A stretch of 64,000 nt of DNA from an uncultured Owenweeksia sp. (GTDB lineage Bacteria > Bacteroidota > Bacteroidia > Flavobacteriales > Schleiferiaceae): NCBI GenBank assembly GCA_937146805.1, contig CAKZRR010000009.1:21884-85883 (forward strand), written 5' to 3'. Made by a program: the position numbers and the translations under genes. Numbering within the stretch: position 1 is the stretch's first letter; the number at the start of each line of letters is the position of its first letter. The notes below the pieces were generated by a model. It was not told where the DNA came from. It saw only the letters and a program-made list of their open reading frames with translations, and made no database searches. Below, one piece after another: positions 8,953 through 18,861 of this stretch.

Positions 8953-9933
8953 ATGAGCAGAATCATTCAATTTAGACAAGCCGTGGCAGAAGCCATGAGC
9001 GAAGAAATGCGCAGAGACGAAAACGTGTATCTGATGGGCGAAGAAGTAGCCGAATACAATGGCGCTTACAAAGCATCTAAAGGCATGTTGGACGAATTTG
9101 GCCCCAAGCGTGTAATTGACACCCCTATTTCGGAACTTGGTTTTTCGGGTATTGGCGTAGGTTCTGCCATGAATGGCTTGCGACCCATTATTGAATACAT
9201 GACTTTCAATTTTTCGTTAGTTTCGATAGATCAAATTATTAGCAATGCCGCTAAAATGCATCAAATGAGTGGTGGCCAATTAACAGTGCCTATCGTTTTT
9301 CGTGGCCCAACAGGCTCGGCAGGACAGCTAGGTGCAACGCACTCTCAAAGTTTTGAAAGCTGGTTTGCCAACACTCCGGGGCTTAAAGTGGCTGTGGCCT
9401 CTACCCCTTATAATGTAAAAGGTTTATTAAAAACCGCCATTCGCGATAACGACCCCGTATTAATTATGGAGAGTGAGCAGATGTACGGTGACAAAGGCGA
9501 AGTACCTGAAGAGGAATACTTAATTCCATTAGGCCAAGCCCATATTGATAGAGAAGGTACCGATGTTACCATTGTATCTTTTGGTAAAATATTAAAAGTG
9601 GTACACGCGGCCGCAGAAGAATTAGCCAAAGACGGTATTAGCTGCGAAGTAATTGATTTGCTTACAGTGCGCCCGATAGATTACGCCACCATTTTAAGCT
9701 CGGTAAAGAAAACCAATCGCATGATTGTAGTAGAAGAAGCTTGGCCGTTAGGCTCTATAGCTACCGAGCTTACTTATGTGGTACAGCGCGAAGCATTTGA
9801 CTTTTTAGATGCTCCCGTACGTAGAATTACCACTGCCGATACACCAATGGCTTACGCTCCTACTTTGGTAGAAGCCTTTTTGCCTAGCATCAACCAAGTA
9901 ATAGATGCTGTTAAAGGGGTAATGTATCGCTAG
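8953..9933 (+). CDS. pdhB: Pyruvate dehydrogenase E1 component, beta subunit
   Basis: The 326-residue protein matches the E1-beta subunit of thiamine-diphosphate 2-oxoacid dehydrogenases: VYLMGEEVAEYNGAYKASKG, RVIDTPISELGFSGIGVGSA, VPIVFRGPTGSAGQLGATHS, DLLTVRPIDYATI, and VVVEEAWPLGS-type VEEAWPLGSIATEL. With E1-alpha it decarboxylates pyruvate and passes the acetyl unit to E2 lipoate. Neither alpha nor E2 is next to it. It stands alone with its own terminator at 10006-10033. The pyruvate rather than branched-chain assignment rests on overall family resemblance. Confidence 0.93.
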   Translation: MSRIIQFRQAVAEAMSEEMRRDENVYLMGEEVAEYNGAYKASKGMLDEFGPKRVIDTPISELGFSGIGVGSAMNGLRPIIEYMTFNFSLVSIDQIISNAAKMHQMSGGQLTVPIVFRGPTGSAGQLGATHSQSFESWFANTPGLKVAVASTPYNVKGLLKTAIRDNDPVLIMESEQMYGDKGEVPEEEYLIPLGQAHIDREGTDVTIVSFGKILKVVHAAAEELAKDGISCEVIDLLTVRPIDYATILSSVKKTNRMIVVEEAWPLGSIATELTYVVQREAFDFLDAPVRRITTADTPMAYAPTLVEAFLPSINQVIDAVKGVMYR

Positions 9934-10005
9934 ATGAAGTACTGAGTATTTAGATTTAAGATATTAGACTTGAGAAAAATCTTGTCTTTTTCCAGATAAT
10001 TCTTG

Positions 10006-10033
10006 ATAGCCCCTTTTTGGGGCTATTTTTTTG
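10006..10033 (+). terminator. Intrinsic terminator after pdhB
   Basis: A perfect 8-bp stem (ATAGCCCC / GGGGCTAT) with a TTTTT loop is followed directly by a run of T, 72 bases after the pdhB stop. Confidence 0.9.
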
Positions 10034-10108
10034 AATAGCTGACACGCCTAAAATTCCAAAACTTTAAACAGCTTATATTTACCTGACCACCCTTAAACAC
10101 ACAATCAC

Positions 10109-10624
10109 ATGAAAGCCTGTCTAATTACACTATTTCTAACAATCTTTTTCTGGTGCCATGGACAAGTTGATTCATCAGACCATTTTAACCCATTAACTGG
10201 TTTTATTCCAAAAAACACGGTTGACCACCTTGACTTTTACAAAAGCCCAAACGGCAAAAAAATAGATTCTATTAAAATTTTAAAAAGCGGGTGGGTGCAT
10301 TTTTCAATTAATCATCAGAAAGGTAACTGGGTTAAAATAAAAAACGTTTCAATTGCGCCTGGAATAAAAGATCTCGCACACCTCAATAATAATTGGGTTA
10401 AAACTTCTGATGTTTGGTTTAACCTATCAAACAATGGTGCATTTTACTATGTCCTGCCAAATGATAAATCCAAAAAACACTTTATCGATTATCAATCAGT
10501 AAATTTGATAGAAATAAATGGCAACTGGGTAAAAGCAAAGTTTATGACAAATGCCCATGCAGAGCAAGCTTGGTTTAAAAGAGAAGATCTTTGTGGATCG
10601 CCTTGGACAACTTGTAATTATTAA
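10109..10624 (+). CDS. Secreted SH3-like protein of unknown function
   Basis: A 171-residue product with a signal peptide (ITLFLTIFFWCHGQ). Three similar segments each carry a GNWVK or NNWVK core (HQKGNWVKIKNVSI, LNNNWVKTSDVWF, INGNWVKAKFM), preceded by a DFYKSPNGKKIDSI strand pair. This pattern is typical of bacterial SH3-like modules, where WVK ends a strand. The C-terminus has two cysteines (EDLCGSPWTTCNY) that could form a disulfide. It is an isolated gene after the pdhB terminator. No function can be assigned. Confidence 0.6.
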   Translation: MKACLITLFLTIFFWCHGQVDSSDHFNPLTGFIPKNTVDHLDFYKSPNGKKIDSIKILKSGWVHFSINHQKGNWVKIKNVSIAPGIKDLAHLNNNWVKTSDVWFNLSNNGAFYYVLPNDKSKKHFIDYQSVNLIEINGNWVKAKFMTNAHAEQAWFKREDLCGSPWTTCNY

Positions 10625-10665
10625 AGGAGCGATCAGCCAAGACCATCTCATTTTCTCCTACTAAA

Positions 10666-11409
10666 TCATTTAGTCTTTTTCCAATTACTATCGTAATCTT
10701 TAAGTCTCTTATAAAAACCTTTAAAATGACGAGCCCCATAAATAATGGCTACTTGAGACTGCCTAAGAGCAAGAAAGTTTTCTACTAATATGGAATCTCG
10801 ATATCCCATTATGAAATTTTGAACGAACTCCTTCTTATCCCCCTTTAAACAATTATAATCGCCCTCAAAACCCGTTTCCATGTCGCATTCTGAAAGTGTG
10901 ATTTCTCCATTTTTCTGTTCAAAAGCCGCGATAATAATTTCCAATGACACATCTCCGCAAATAGATTTAGATGTATCAATATTTAGAGCTGCATAACTGG
11001 GCTGCGACATCAAGTCCACTTCGGCTGGGTAAGGAAATTTATCCATTATCAATCGATTGACCGTATCCACTCTTTCATTACCTAGCACATATGAAGGCTG
11101 AAACCCCATGACTTTTCTAAATTTACGCCAAACCAAATCCTTTTGTATTGAGTCTTTAAGATTTGAACTAACTGACTCATAGATAAAACTATAGCCTAAA
11201 TTATTTAAGGAGTCCACTTTTCGGGCTACATCTTTATAAAAAGATTTATGACTAATATGAACCATTGGAATGAACACCACCTCATCCATGGTGCTACGAT
11301 TCACTAGTTTAATCTCTTCTACTTTTGGGCTCAGCAGCGTATTAAACAATAACGAAGCGCAAGAACTCAACAACGCTAAAGCCACAATACAAAAACCAAT
11401 TTTTTTCAT
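10666..11409 (-). CDS. Lipoprotein of the TraB/GumN-like (Tiki superfamily) type
   Basis: I start at MKKIGFCIVALALLSSCASL, a textbook lipoprotein signal with lipobox LSSC. The open frame has 28 further codons upstream without such features. The mature part has the marks of the TraB/Tiki/EreA-like fold: MVHISHKSFYKDVARK near the N-terminus, a glutamate in FIYESV, and IIYGARHFKGFYKRL near the C-terminus. Known members include peptidases and esterase-like enzymes, but catalytic activity is not established here. The gene is isolated and convergent with the SH3-like gene. Confidence 0.6.
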   Translation of the reverse strand: MKKIGFCIVALALLSSCASLLFNTLLSPKVEEIKLVNRSTMDEVVFIPMVHISHKSFYKDVARKVDSLNNLGYSFIYESVSSNLKDSIQKDLVWRKFRKVMGFQPSYVLGNERVDTVNRLIMDKFPYPAEVDLMSQPSYAALNIDTSKSICGDVSLEIIIAAFEQKNGEITLSECDMETGFEGDYNCLKGDKKEFVQNFIMGYRDSILVENFLALRQSQVAIIYGARHFKGFYKRLKDYDSNWKKTK

Positions 11410-11798
11410 GTTTAAAATGGCTGGTAAATACACTTTGCCAAACTCCTTAGTTTCGACAGTTGATTTCAATTTAACACTAGTTCTTTCCTCCATTGCTTGT
11501 TTACTAAACTAAATAATTGCTTTTTTATAAGAATGTGTTGTCGTTAATATCGTTAAATGTAACTTTTTATATCAAAAAAATGACTCCTTCCTCATTTTCC
11601 TGAGCGTTAAAAATACCAGCAAAACTAAAATAAACTTAGCGGTATTTTGCGCATACCACACAAAGGTTATGGGCTTGTAAAATCAAAGAATAATCCCACC
11701 CTAAACAGGTACTACATTAGCCCCTTGCCCAAATCACTTTTTGGCTTACTTTTGCGGCCTTTAAGACAAACGTAATTGACAATCAACACATTTAACGA
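11410..11798. other. Intergenic region upstream of hppA
   Basis: This 389-base gap separates two divergent genes. It contains the hppA promoter at 11725-11754. No RNA gene, repeat or convincing short gene was seen in the rest. Confidence 0.6.
11725..11754 (+). promoter_or_regulatory. hppA promoter (TTG-N19-TACTTTTG)
   Basis: TTG at 11725-11727 and TACTTTTG at 11747-11754 are separated by exactly 19 bases, the Bacteroidota sigma-ABfr arrangement. The hppA ATG is 44 bases downstream. Confidence 0.65.
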
Positions 11799-14342
11799 AT
11801 GAATAATTGGCTACTTTATTTAGTTCCTGTAATGGGACTTATTGGACTACTGGTAATGCTTGTAAAATCGGCATGGGTGGTAAAACAAAATGCAGGAGAT
11901 GAGAAAATGACCAAACTAGCGGGCTACATTGCCGATGGTGCTATGTCGTTTTTAAAAGCCGAATGGAAGGTAATGAGTTACTTCGTAGTTATTGCCGCTA
12001 TTCTATTAGCCTACTCTGGTACTATTGTAGAGCACTCTAGTCCTATTATTGCTTTAGCCTTTGTAATTGGTGCTGTATTTTCAGCCTTTGCCGGATTTGT
12101 AGGTATGCGTATTGCCACCAAAACCAATGTGCGTACTACTGAAGCGGCTCGTACCAGTTTAGTAAAAGCACTTAAAGTATCTTTTACAGGAGGATCGGTA
12201 ATGGGCTTAGGCGTAGCAGGTTTAGCCGTGCTAGGTTTAGGTAGCTTATTCATTGTTTTTTATAACGTATTTGTTCCCGAAGGGCAAGCCATTACAGGCG
12301 CTGGCATGAAAACGGCCATTGAGGTATTGGCTGGTTTTTCATTAGGAGCTGAATCTATAGCACTATTTGCCCGTGTGGGTGGTGGTATTTACACCAAAGC
12401 AGCCGATGTAGGCGCTGACTTAGTAGGTAAAGTGGAAGCCGGTATTCCGGAAGATGATATTAGAAACCCAGCCACTATTGCAGATAATGTTGGTGACAAT
12501 GTAGGTGATGTAGCCGGTATGGGTGCCGATCTTTTTGGTTCGTATGTAGCCACTATTTTGGCCACTATGGTATTAGGACAAGAAATTAACTCAGCTGATG
12601 AGTTTGGCGGAATGGCTCCAATCCTTTTACCCATGGTAATTGCAGGTTTAGGCTTAATTTTCTCTATTATTTCGATGGCCTTGGTACGTATTAGCGGTGA
12701 AAACAGCTCAGTACAAAAAGCTTTAAACTTAGGAAACTGGTCGTCTATCATTATGGTAGTAGTTGCCTCTTACCCCCTATGTATGTGGATGCTACCTGAA
12801 GGCTTAAACCTTAGAGGTTACGAATTTTCGAACTTGGATGTTTTCTGGGCCATTTTAGTGGGTTCTATTGTAGGCGCACTAATGAGTTGGATTACCGAGT
12901 TTTATACCTCTATGGGTAAAAAACCTGTAAACAGTATTATTCAGCAATCTTCTACGGGTCATGCTACCAACATTATTGGTGGTTTAGCTATGGGTATGCA
13001 ATCTACCGTTATTCCAATTTTAATTTTAGCCGCTGGTATTATTTTCTCTTATGCTTTTGCAGGATTGTACGGTGTGGCTATTGCCGCTGCTGGTATGATG
13101 GCTACCACAGCTATGCAATTAGCTATTGATGCTTTTGGCCCTATTGCGGATAATGCAGGAGGTATTGCTGAAATGAGTGGTTTACCCGAAGAAGTACGTG
13201 GAAGAACAGATAATTTAGATGCGGTAGGAAACACCACCGCTGCTACCGGTAAAGGTTTTGCTATTGCCTCTGCTGCGCTTACTGCCTTGGCACTATTTGC
13301 TGCCTTTGTAGGTATTGCGGGCATCGAGAGTATTGATATTTACAAAGCACCCGTATTAGCTATGCTTTTTGTGGGAGGTATGATTCCATTTATCTTTTCG
13401 TCATTGGCTATATCTGCCGTAGGGCGTGCGGCCATGGCCATGGTACATGAAGTAAGACGCCAGTTTAAAGATATTCCTGGAATTATGGAATACAAAGCCG
13501 AACCAGAATACGATAAGTGTGTGGAGATTTCCACCAAAGCTTCTATTAGAGAAATGATGTTGCCGGGCGCTATTGCCTTGGTTACTCCACTATTAATTGG
13601 GTTTGGTTTTTACGGTGTTTTCGAAAATACTTCTTCAGCCGAAATGCTAGGAGGATTATTAGCCGGTGTAACCGTAAGTGGTGTGTTGATGGGTATTTTT
13701 CAAAACAATGCAGGTGGCGCTTGGGATAACGCTAAAAAATCTTTTGAGCAAGGTGTTGAGATTGATGGTAAGATGGAATACAAAGGCTCGGAAGCCCATA
13801 AAGCTTCTGTAACAGGAGATACGGTTGGAGATCCTTTTAAAGATACTTCAGGTCCTTCTATGAACATTCTTATCAAATTGATGTCCATCGTTTCATTGGT
13901 AATTGCCCCGCACATTTCGGTAGGAGATGGACATAATGCTGCACATGCTGACCAATTTTCTGCTGATGGCAGCGCACAAGGAATGGTAGAAATGGAAGTA
14001 GGCCGCAACTATGTGTTTAACGAGGTTGCTGTTGCCACTGTTTCTATCGAAGGCCAAAAAACGGCAAAAGTACACATCCAACATTTAGAGTTTCATGCCC
14101 ACGAAGAAAATGGTGCTATCCGTGATATTATGGTACAGTTTGGAGCAGAGATGCTTTCGGAACTTTTAGGTACACCGGTAGATTATGCTGAGTTTACCAC
14201 TCATATGATGGAGCAAACAAGTCCAAATAATTTTACAGGCCGTGGTGTTTTTAACTTTGGCAGCGGAGAAAGAAAATGTGAAGCCAGTTTCTCGTTATCG
14301 GATAACCTTGAAGAAATTCACGCTAAGTTTAAGCTTTACTAA
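11799..14342 (+). CDS. hppA: Membrane-bound pyrophosphatase (ion-pumping) with soluble C-terminal extension
   Basis: This polytopic enzyme couples PPi hydrolysis to H+ and/or Na+ export. Catalytic motifs are present: [67 protein letters not shown] and [14 protein letters not shown]. The [10 protein letters not shown] motif has alanine where K+-independent enzymes carry lysine, so the K+-dependent class is indicated. Whether it pumps H+ or Na+ cannot be settled by eye. At 847 residues it is longer than usual. After the final membrane helix ([12 protein letters not shown]) there are about 140 extra soluble residues (708-847), starting with a His-rich [11 protein letters not shown]. The gene is monocistronic, with its own promoter and a strong terminator. 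Confidence 0.95.
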   Translation: MNNWLLYLVPVMGLIGLLVMLVKSAWVVKQNAGDEKMTKLAGYIADGAMSFLKAEWKVMSYFVVIAAILLAYSGTIVEHSSPIIALAFVIGAVFSAFAGFVGMRIATKTNVRTTEAARTSLVKALKVSFTGGSVMGLGVAGLAVLGLGSLFIVFYNVFVPEGQAITGAGMKTAIEVLAGFSLGAESIALFARVGGGIYTKAADVGADLVGKVEAGIPEDDIRNPATIADNVGDNVGDVAGMGADLFGSYVATILATMVLGQEINSADEFGGMAPILLPMVIAGLGLIFSIISMALVRISGENSSVQKALNLGNWSSIIMVVVASYPLCMWMLPEGLNLRGYEFSNLDVFWAILVGSIVGALMSWITEFYTSMGKKPVNSIIQQSSTGHATNIIGGLAMGMQSTVIPILILAAGIIFSYAFAGLYGVAIAAAGMMATTAMQLAIDAFGPIADNAGGIAEMSGLPEEVRGRTDNLDAVGNTTAATGKGFAIASAALTALALFAAFVGIAGIESIDIYKAPVLAMLFVGGMIPFIFSSLAISAVGRAAMAMVHEVRRQFKDIPGIMEYKAEPEYDKCVEISTKASIREMMLPGAIALVTPLLIGFGFYGVFENTSSAEMLGGLLAGVTVSGVLMGIFQNNAGGAWDNAKKSFEQGVEIDGKMEYKGSEAHKASVTGDTVGDPFKDTSGPSMNILIKLMSIVSLVIAPHISVGDGHNAAHADQFSADGSAQGMVEMEVGRNYVFNEVAVATVSIEGQKTAKVHIQHLEFHAHEENGAIRDIMVQFGAEMLSELLGTPVDYAEFTTHMMEQTSPNNFTGRGVFNFGSGERKCEASFSLSDNLEEIHAKFKLY

Positions 14343-14362
14343 AAAGCTTACTCACAATTATT

Positions 14363-14405
14363 AAGAAAGCCTGCTACACAAGTTGTGTAGCAGGCTTTCT
14401 TTTTG
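14363..14405 (+). terminator. Strong intrinsic terminator after hppA
   Basis: A perfect 18-bp stem (arms 14363-14380 and 14384-14401) with a 3-base AGT loop, followed by a T tract. It begins 20 bases after the hppA stop. Confidence 0.93.
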
Positions 14406-14532
14406 GACTTAACACCATGATTTAAAAAAACACCTAAACCTAACGCTCCATTAAAAACATGCTTTTTTCCTACATTTGAAGGAATTTAGAACTTCAAACT
14501 ATTTTAGTTTTGATGCATTAATCAACCGAACC

Positions 14533-15147
14533 ATGAAAATGAAATACTTAATCTTTGTTTTACTCTTGGTCACTTTTACTGTCCAATGCAAAAAAGAAAA
14601 ACAACATCAGGATTTGCCCCGTGAACTAAGAGAAGAGTTTAATTGTTACCTAAATGGAGAATATTGGACTAAAAATCCCGGAGGTAACTGTCATCAGCTC
14701 CATGCAAGATATTACGAAGCAGCTGGTTCTGTAGGGGCTAACCCTCAGGGTTATCTTGTCGTTCGTGGTGTAGACTGTGATACGGATAATGCTATGTATA
14801 TAGTGCTAGATAGTGTTGAAACTACGGGAACGTATTTTTTACCTGAAAATGATTATAACTGTGGTTTTCATAATATGGAAGCGGTGCGTTTAGATACTTT
14901 AGATATTTACCCTTTTGAGCACTTTTATTACTTCGCGTTGTCTGGCCATGTTAAAATCACTCATCTTGAACCGACAAAGTATGAAGATGCCATTTCTCCT
15001 GAAGGAATACCCTTTGTAAGAACTATAGGTGGCTGGTTGCAAGGTACTTATGAAATGATATTAATAAATGACATTAGTCAGGATACAAACATGAGTGTTC
15101 CCGATACACTAACCATTACCAATGGCAAGTTTGCTGCGATACTTTAA
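14533..15147 (+). CDS. Lipoprotein of unknown function, tandem copy 1
   Basis: I start at MKMKYLIFVLLLVTFTVQCK, a lipoprotein signal with its cysteine in TVQC. The open frame begins 19 codons earlier without signal features. The mature part contains several cysteines (FNCYLNGEYW, GGNCHQLHARYYE, GVDCDTDNAM, NDYNCGF) and ends TITNGKFAAIL. The next gene shares the signal sequence VLLLVTF, the following CKKE, the early cysteine with NG-W segment (NGEYWT / NGVNWT), and the ending (ITNGK / ITDGK). The two are therefore diverged tandem duplicates. They probably lie on the outer membrane. Function unknown. Confidence 0.65.
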   Translation: MKMKYLIFVLLLVTFTVQCKKEKQHQDLPRELREEFNCYLNGEYWTKNPGGNCHQLHARYYEAAGSVGANPQGYLVVRGVDCDTDNAMYIVLDSVETTGTYFLPENDYNCGFHNMEAVRLDTLDIYPFEHFYYFALSGHVKITHLEPTKYEDAISPEGIPFVRTIGGWLQGTYEMILINDISQDTNMSVPDTLTITNGKFAAIL

Positions 15148-15165
15148 TCTTGTATTAACCAAACC

Positions 15166-15741
15166 ATGAAAAAAAAGTACGCCTCCTTTGTTTTACTCTT
15201 GGTCACTTTTACTTTCCAATGCAAAAAAGAAGAGTCATCAGGCCGTCCAGGCTATCAAATAAGACAATTCTCTATGAAAGTAAATGGTGTTAATTGGACT
15301 CCCATTGGAGACGCGAGCCCTAGGTGCAATGCAATTGAGGTTAGATATCGTGAGTTAGTGCCATTCTATCCGGATGGATTTTTCGGAATTGAAGTGAGTA
15401 AATGTGGCGCAAAAGACAGCATTGAATCACCAGACAACTTTTTTATACGATTTGAAGATATTTATACTAAAGAAGATTTTAACAGGAAGAGTTTAAGTTT
15501 TATCCTTTTTAACAACCTACATACGAGCTGGAGCAAAGGCGATGACCATGGAATATATGATTCAGTGCTGACCTACTCCTTTACACCTACCGCTTTTCTA
15601 CCTCAAGATTACAATTGTACCTGCCCTCCAGATAATTGGGGGAATATTAAGGCAACCTTTGCTTTTGATTTGTTAAATAAGGTAGGTGACACGCTTCATA
15701 TCACGGACGGAAAGATGCTCGTTGATTTTTATAATAACTAG
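15166..15741 (+). CDS. Lipoprotein of unknown function, tandem copy 2
   Basis: A 191-residue product starting MKKKYASFVLLLVTFTFQCK, with a lipobox cysteine in TFQC. It is a paralogue of the preceding gene, 18 bases upstream: it shares the signal, the NGVNWTP segment, the RCNAIEVRYRE counterpart of CHQLHARYYE, a DYNCTCP counterpart of DYNCGF, and the closing LHITDGKMLVDF. The pair is probably co-transcribed. No domain with known function is recognised. Confidence 0.65.
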   Translation: MKKKYASFVLLLVTFTFQCKKEESSGRPGYQIRQFSMKVNGVNWTPIGDASPRCNAIEVRYRELVPFYPDGFFGIEVSKCGAKDSIESPDNFFIRFEDIYTKEDFNRKSLSFILFNNLHTSWSKGDDHGIYDSVLTYSFTPTAFLPQDYNCTCPPDNWGNIKATFAFDLLNKVGDTLHITDGKMLVDFYNN

Positions 15742-15763
15742 GCCATTAAAAAAAACAATTATC

Positions 15764-16378
15764 TTAAAACAAGCCGTGCAATTGTCCGTCTATCTTTTGG
15801 ATAATTTCCCCTAAATGCTCGGGATTGTTGGCAAACTTGTTTTCATCCACATTAATAATCAACAACTTACCTTTAGTATAATTACTAATCCAAGCTTCGT
15901 AACGCTCGTTTAATCGGTTTAGGTAATCTAGCCTAATATTGTTCTCGTAATCGCGGCCACGCTTTTGTATTTGATCTACCAAAGTAGGAATCGAAGCGCG
16001 TAAAAAGATTAACAAATCTGGTGCCTTAATAAAGGATTCCATTAGCTCAAAAAGCGATAAATAGTTTTCAAAATCACGGCTAGGCATTAAACCCATGGCA
16101 TGTAGGTTGGGTGCAAAAATATGTGCATCCTCATAAATGGTTCTATCCTGAATTACATCCAAACCCGAATCGTGAATTTCCTTTACTTGGCGAAAGCGTG
16201 AGTTCAAGAAAAATATTTGCAGGTTGAATGACCAACGTTGCATTTCTTGGTAAAAGTCATCTAGATAAGGGTTATTGTCCACCTCTTCATACTCAGGTTG
16301 CCAATTGTAATGTTTCGCCAAAAGTTTGGTAAGGGTGGTTTTTCCTGAACCGATATTTCCAGATATAGCAACGTGCAT
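15764..16378 (-). CDS. Deoxynucleoside kinase (first of two)
   Basis: A 204-residue dNK/dGK-type kinase that phosphorylates deoxynucleosides for salvage. The P-loop is ISGNIGSGKTTLTK, followed by the catalytic-glutamate region YEEVDNNPYLDDFYQEMQRW, the substrate-binding QDRTIYEDAHIF (DR motif), and the lid RASIPTLVDQIQKRGRDYE. Length is normal. It is a separate gene on the minus strand, 117 bases after the minus-strand gene at 16496. A second, clearly related kinase lies at 23634-24254. Confidence 0.9.
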   Translation of the reverse strand: MHVAISGNIGSGKTTLTKLLAKHYNWQPEYEEVDNNPYLDDFYQEMQRWSFNLQIFFLNSRFRQVKEIHDSGLDVIQDRTIYEDAHIFAPNLHAMGLMPSRDFENYLSLFELMESFIKAPDLLIFLRASIPTLVDQIQKRGRDYENNIRLDYLNRLNERYEAWISNYTKGKLLIINVDENKFANNPEHLGEIIQKIDGQLHGLF

Positions 16379-16495
16379 AAAAAAGGGGAGTTAAGATTGG
16401 AAGCTAACCCATTAGGCGAGTTGACCTCCATAATTTTTGCTGTACAAATCTAGCATTTTGAATGGTAATTAAACTATCCAATTACAATTGATTCG

Positions 16496-17287
16496 CTATA
16501 AAATGCGGTACACCTGCAGCTGGTTCAAAGTCAACAAATACAGTTTTTTACCTACTACCTTTAACTGCACCGTTTGCTGGCCTGCTTTTAGCAAAAGTTC
16601 ATTCTTAGCCAATTTCAAATCATACCTAAATACATTGTTTTGTTGCAAATAATACAAGCTATTACCACGCACGGTAAAATACTGAACATCGGGCAACTGA
16701 ATTTGCTCAACCAAAGCACCCAAGGCATCAAAATGCCAAATGCCTGAACTGGGAACCAGTAAAAAAACGTGATCTACCGTACTTAACAATTGAACTGGCA
16801 CAGCTTCCTCCTGTAAGCTGGCTAGGTTTACACTTTGATTGCTTACCTGCCCCGATTGTAAATTAACGCGTTGCAATTTGTTTGCTGATTGATTGTACGC
16901 CCAAACATGCTCTTGATCGGAAAAAGAAATAAGCGGCACATCGAGTAAATCCCATTCAAAAAGATTAACCGACTGGCTTAAATTTAACATTCTATCTAGC
17001 ACCTCAATTTGGTTTACCTCCGAGTAAAAAACATACGGATTAAGTGCATTTACTACATCAATATGAGTAATGGTTCCGTTAATGGGGTTGCTATAGGCGG
17101 CCTGTTCTTTAAATTCATCATTCCATTTTACCAGCGATTCATTTTTAACCAAAAAAATGTTCTCAAACTGATCGACCGCAAAACCTTGTACATTCTTTAT
17201 CTCATGCTTTACTAGCAACTCTAAGGCCGCTTGCTGTGCGCTTAACCATTGCGGCAGCATGGCTAAAAGTAGTATCCAGTTTTTCAA
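16496..17287 (-). CDS. Secreted beta-propeller-like protein of unknown function
   Basis: A 263-residue product with a signal peptide (WILLLAMLPQWLSAQQ). The rest is a series of short beta strands with repeating aromatic and hydrophobic positions (VQGFAVDQFENIFLVKNESL, ISFSDQEHVWAYNQSANKL, VDHVFLLVPSSGIWHFDALG, YFTVRGNSLYYLQQ, LKVVGKKLYLLTL). This resembles a short beta-propeller, and similar proteins follow GH3 genes in flavobacteria. Its start overlaps the GH3 gene's end by 4 bases, so the pair is coupled. Role unknown. Confidence 0.55.
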   Translation of the reverse strand: MKNWILLLAMLPQWLSAQQAALELLVKHEIKNVQGFAVDQFENIFLVKNESLVKWNDEFKEQAAYSNPINGTITHIDVVNALNPYVFYSEVNQIEVLDRMLNLSQSVNLFEWDLLDVPLISFSDQEHVWAYNQSANKLQRVNLQSGQVSNQSVNLASLQEEAVPVQLLSTVDHVFLLVPSSGIWHFDALGALVEQIQLPDVQYFTVRGNSLYYLQQNNVFRYDLKLAKNELLLKAGQQTVQLKVVGKKLYLLTLNQLQVYRIL

Positions 17288-18819
17288 ACGCCTTGCTCTA
17301 ATGAAGCGTTCATACTCAAAAGGTTTTCCAAGTGTTTTCGGTTGTTAGACAAGCGCGGCACTTTATGCTGCCCACCCAGTTTACCTTTTTGTTTTAACCA
17401 ATCGTAAAACAAATTTTTACGCGCGCAGCGCAGCACAGGCGGAAGCAAAATCATATCCTTATGTCTTTTAGCTTCGTAATCACTGTTCAATTCTTTTAAC
17501 CTATCATCCAAAATTCGGGTAAACTGATGTATATCGCCCGGTTTGTCTTCAAATTCAATCAGCCATTCGTGGCCACCACTCTGTCTATCTTCAATATATA
17601 CCGGTGCCGCGGTGTACTCATTAACTTTGGCTCCAGTAATTTCACAGGCCAGCTTTAAGGCATCTTCGGCATTTTCAATAATTAACTCCTCGCCAAACGC
17701 ATTTATAAAATGTTTGGTACGGCCGCTTACCTGCACTCTATAAGGACTAATGGAGGTAAATCGAACCGTATCACCTACAATGTAGCGCCACAAACCAGCA
17801 TTGGTAGATATTACCAATGCGTAATTCTTATGCAACTGTACCTCGCTTAACGGTATGGTAGGCGAGTCCTCTCCATCAAACAAATCCATGGGTATAAACT
17901 CGTAAAAAATGCCGAAATCCAGCATCAACAAAAGCTCATGACTATTGCTTTGGTCTTGGATACCAAAAAAGCCTTCGGACGCATTGTACGTTTCTATGTA
18001 TTTAAAATTAGCATCCGGAATTAGCTCGTGAAACTGTTTGCGATAGGGATTAAAATTAACCCCTCCATGCATATACATTTCTAAATTGGGCCATACCTCT
18101 AATAAGCTACTGGCTCCCGTTTTTTCCAATACACGCTTTGCCATAATCAGCATCCACGAAGGCACCCCAGCTAAACTGCTTACATCATCATTAATGGTAG
18201 TCTCGGCAATAGCCTCAATTTTACTTTCCCATTCATCCATCAAGCTAATTTCGTTGTTGGGTGTACTGCGCATTTCCACCCAAAAAGGTAAATTTTCTAT
18301 GATAATAGCCGATACATCTCCATAGTAGCTTTCGTTACGCGCGTCATTTACAAAAGTGCTGCCGCCTAAACGCAGGCTTTGTCCAGAGAATATTTTGGTT
18401 TGAGGATTATTATGGCAATACATACTCAATAAATCCTTTCCTCCTTTAAAGTGGCAATCTTCAATAGACTCCTCACTTACCGGTATAAATTTACTTTTAT
18501 CGTTAGTAGTACCGCTCGATTTTGCAAACCACTTAATCTCTCCCGGCCACATTACATTAGTTTCTCCCGCGCGCACCCTGTTTACATCATCAATTATAGA
18601 TTCATAAAAATGAAGCGGCACCCTATTTTTAAAGGTTTCGTAACTTTTTATATCACCATAGCCATACCTCTTGCCCCATTCTGTATTTTTGGCTTTGTGC
18701 AATAAATCAAAAAAAGTTTCATTTTGCACTTCGTGCGGATACTTCATAAAAAGCTCAATCTGATGAAACCTTTTTTTCATCCGCCAACTAATAAAGGAAT
18801 TGACTAAATCGATACCCAT
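17284..18819 (-). CDS. GH3 auxin-responsive-promoter family protein (acyl-adenylating type)
   Basis: I start at MGIDLVNSFISWRMKKRF (511 residues). Eleven upstream codons are probably not translated. GH3 proteins belong to the ANL adenylating superfamily: the ATP-phosphate motif is WFAKSSGTTNDKSKFIPVS, with TYNASEGFFGIQDQ as motif II and YALVISTNAGLWRYIVGDTV as motif III. Plant GH3 enzymes conjugate amino acids to hormones. The bacterial substrate is unknown. The gene is divergent from the DUF2797 gene, with 42 bases between the starts, and coupled to the beta-propeller-like gene downstream. Confidence 0.88.
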   Translation of the reverse strand: MGIDLVNSFISWRMKKRFHQIELFMKYPHEVQNETFFDLLHKAKNTEWGKRYGYGDIKSYETFKNRVPLHFYESIIDDVNRVRAGETNVMWPGEIKWFAKSSGTTNDKSKFIPVSEESIEDCHFKGGKDLLSMYCHNNPQTKIFSGQSLRLGGSTFVNDARNESYYGDVSAIIIENLPFWVEMRSTPNNEISLMDEWESKIEAIAETTINDDVSSLAGVPSWMLIMAKRVLEKTGASSLLEVWPNLEMYMHGGVNFNPYRKQFHELIPDANFKYIETYNASEGFFGIQDQSNSHELLLMLDFGIFYEFIPMDLFDGEDSPTIPLSEVQLHKNYALVISTNAGLWRYIVGDTVRFTSISPYRVQVSGRTKHFINAFGEELIIENAEDALKLACEITGAKVNEYTAAPVYIEDRQSGGHEWLIEFEDKPGDIHQFTRILDDRLKELNSDYEAKRHKDMILLPPVLRCARKNLFYDWLKQKGKLGGQHKVPRLSNNRKHLENLLSMNASLEQGV

Positions 18820-18861
18820 GGAATTGCTTTTTGGTAGGCAATAAAAATACAACTTTAGCTT

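Noticed and set aside
12389..12751. 120-codon minus-strand frame (and others in hppA)
   Set aside because: These are shadows of hppA, rich in Ala, Pro, Ile and Thr as expected from the opposite strand of Gly/Ala membrane codons.
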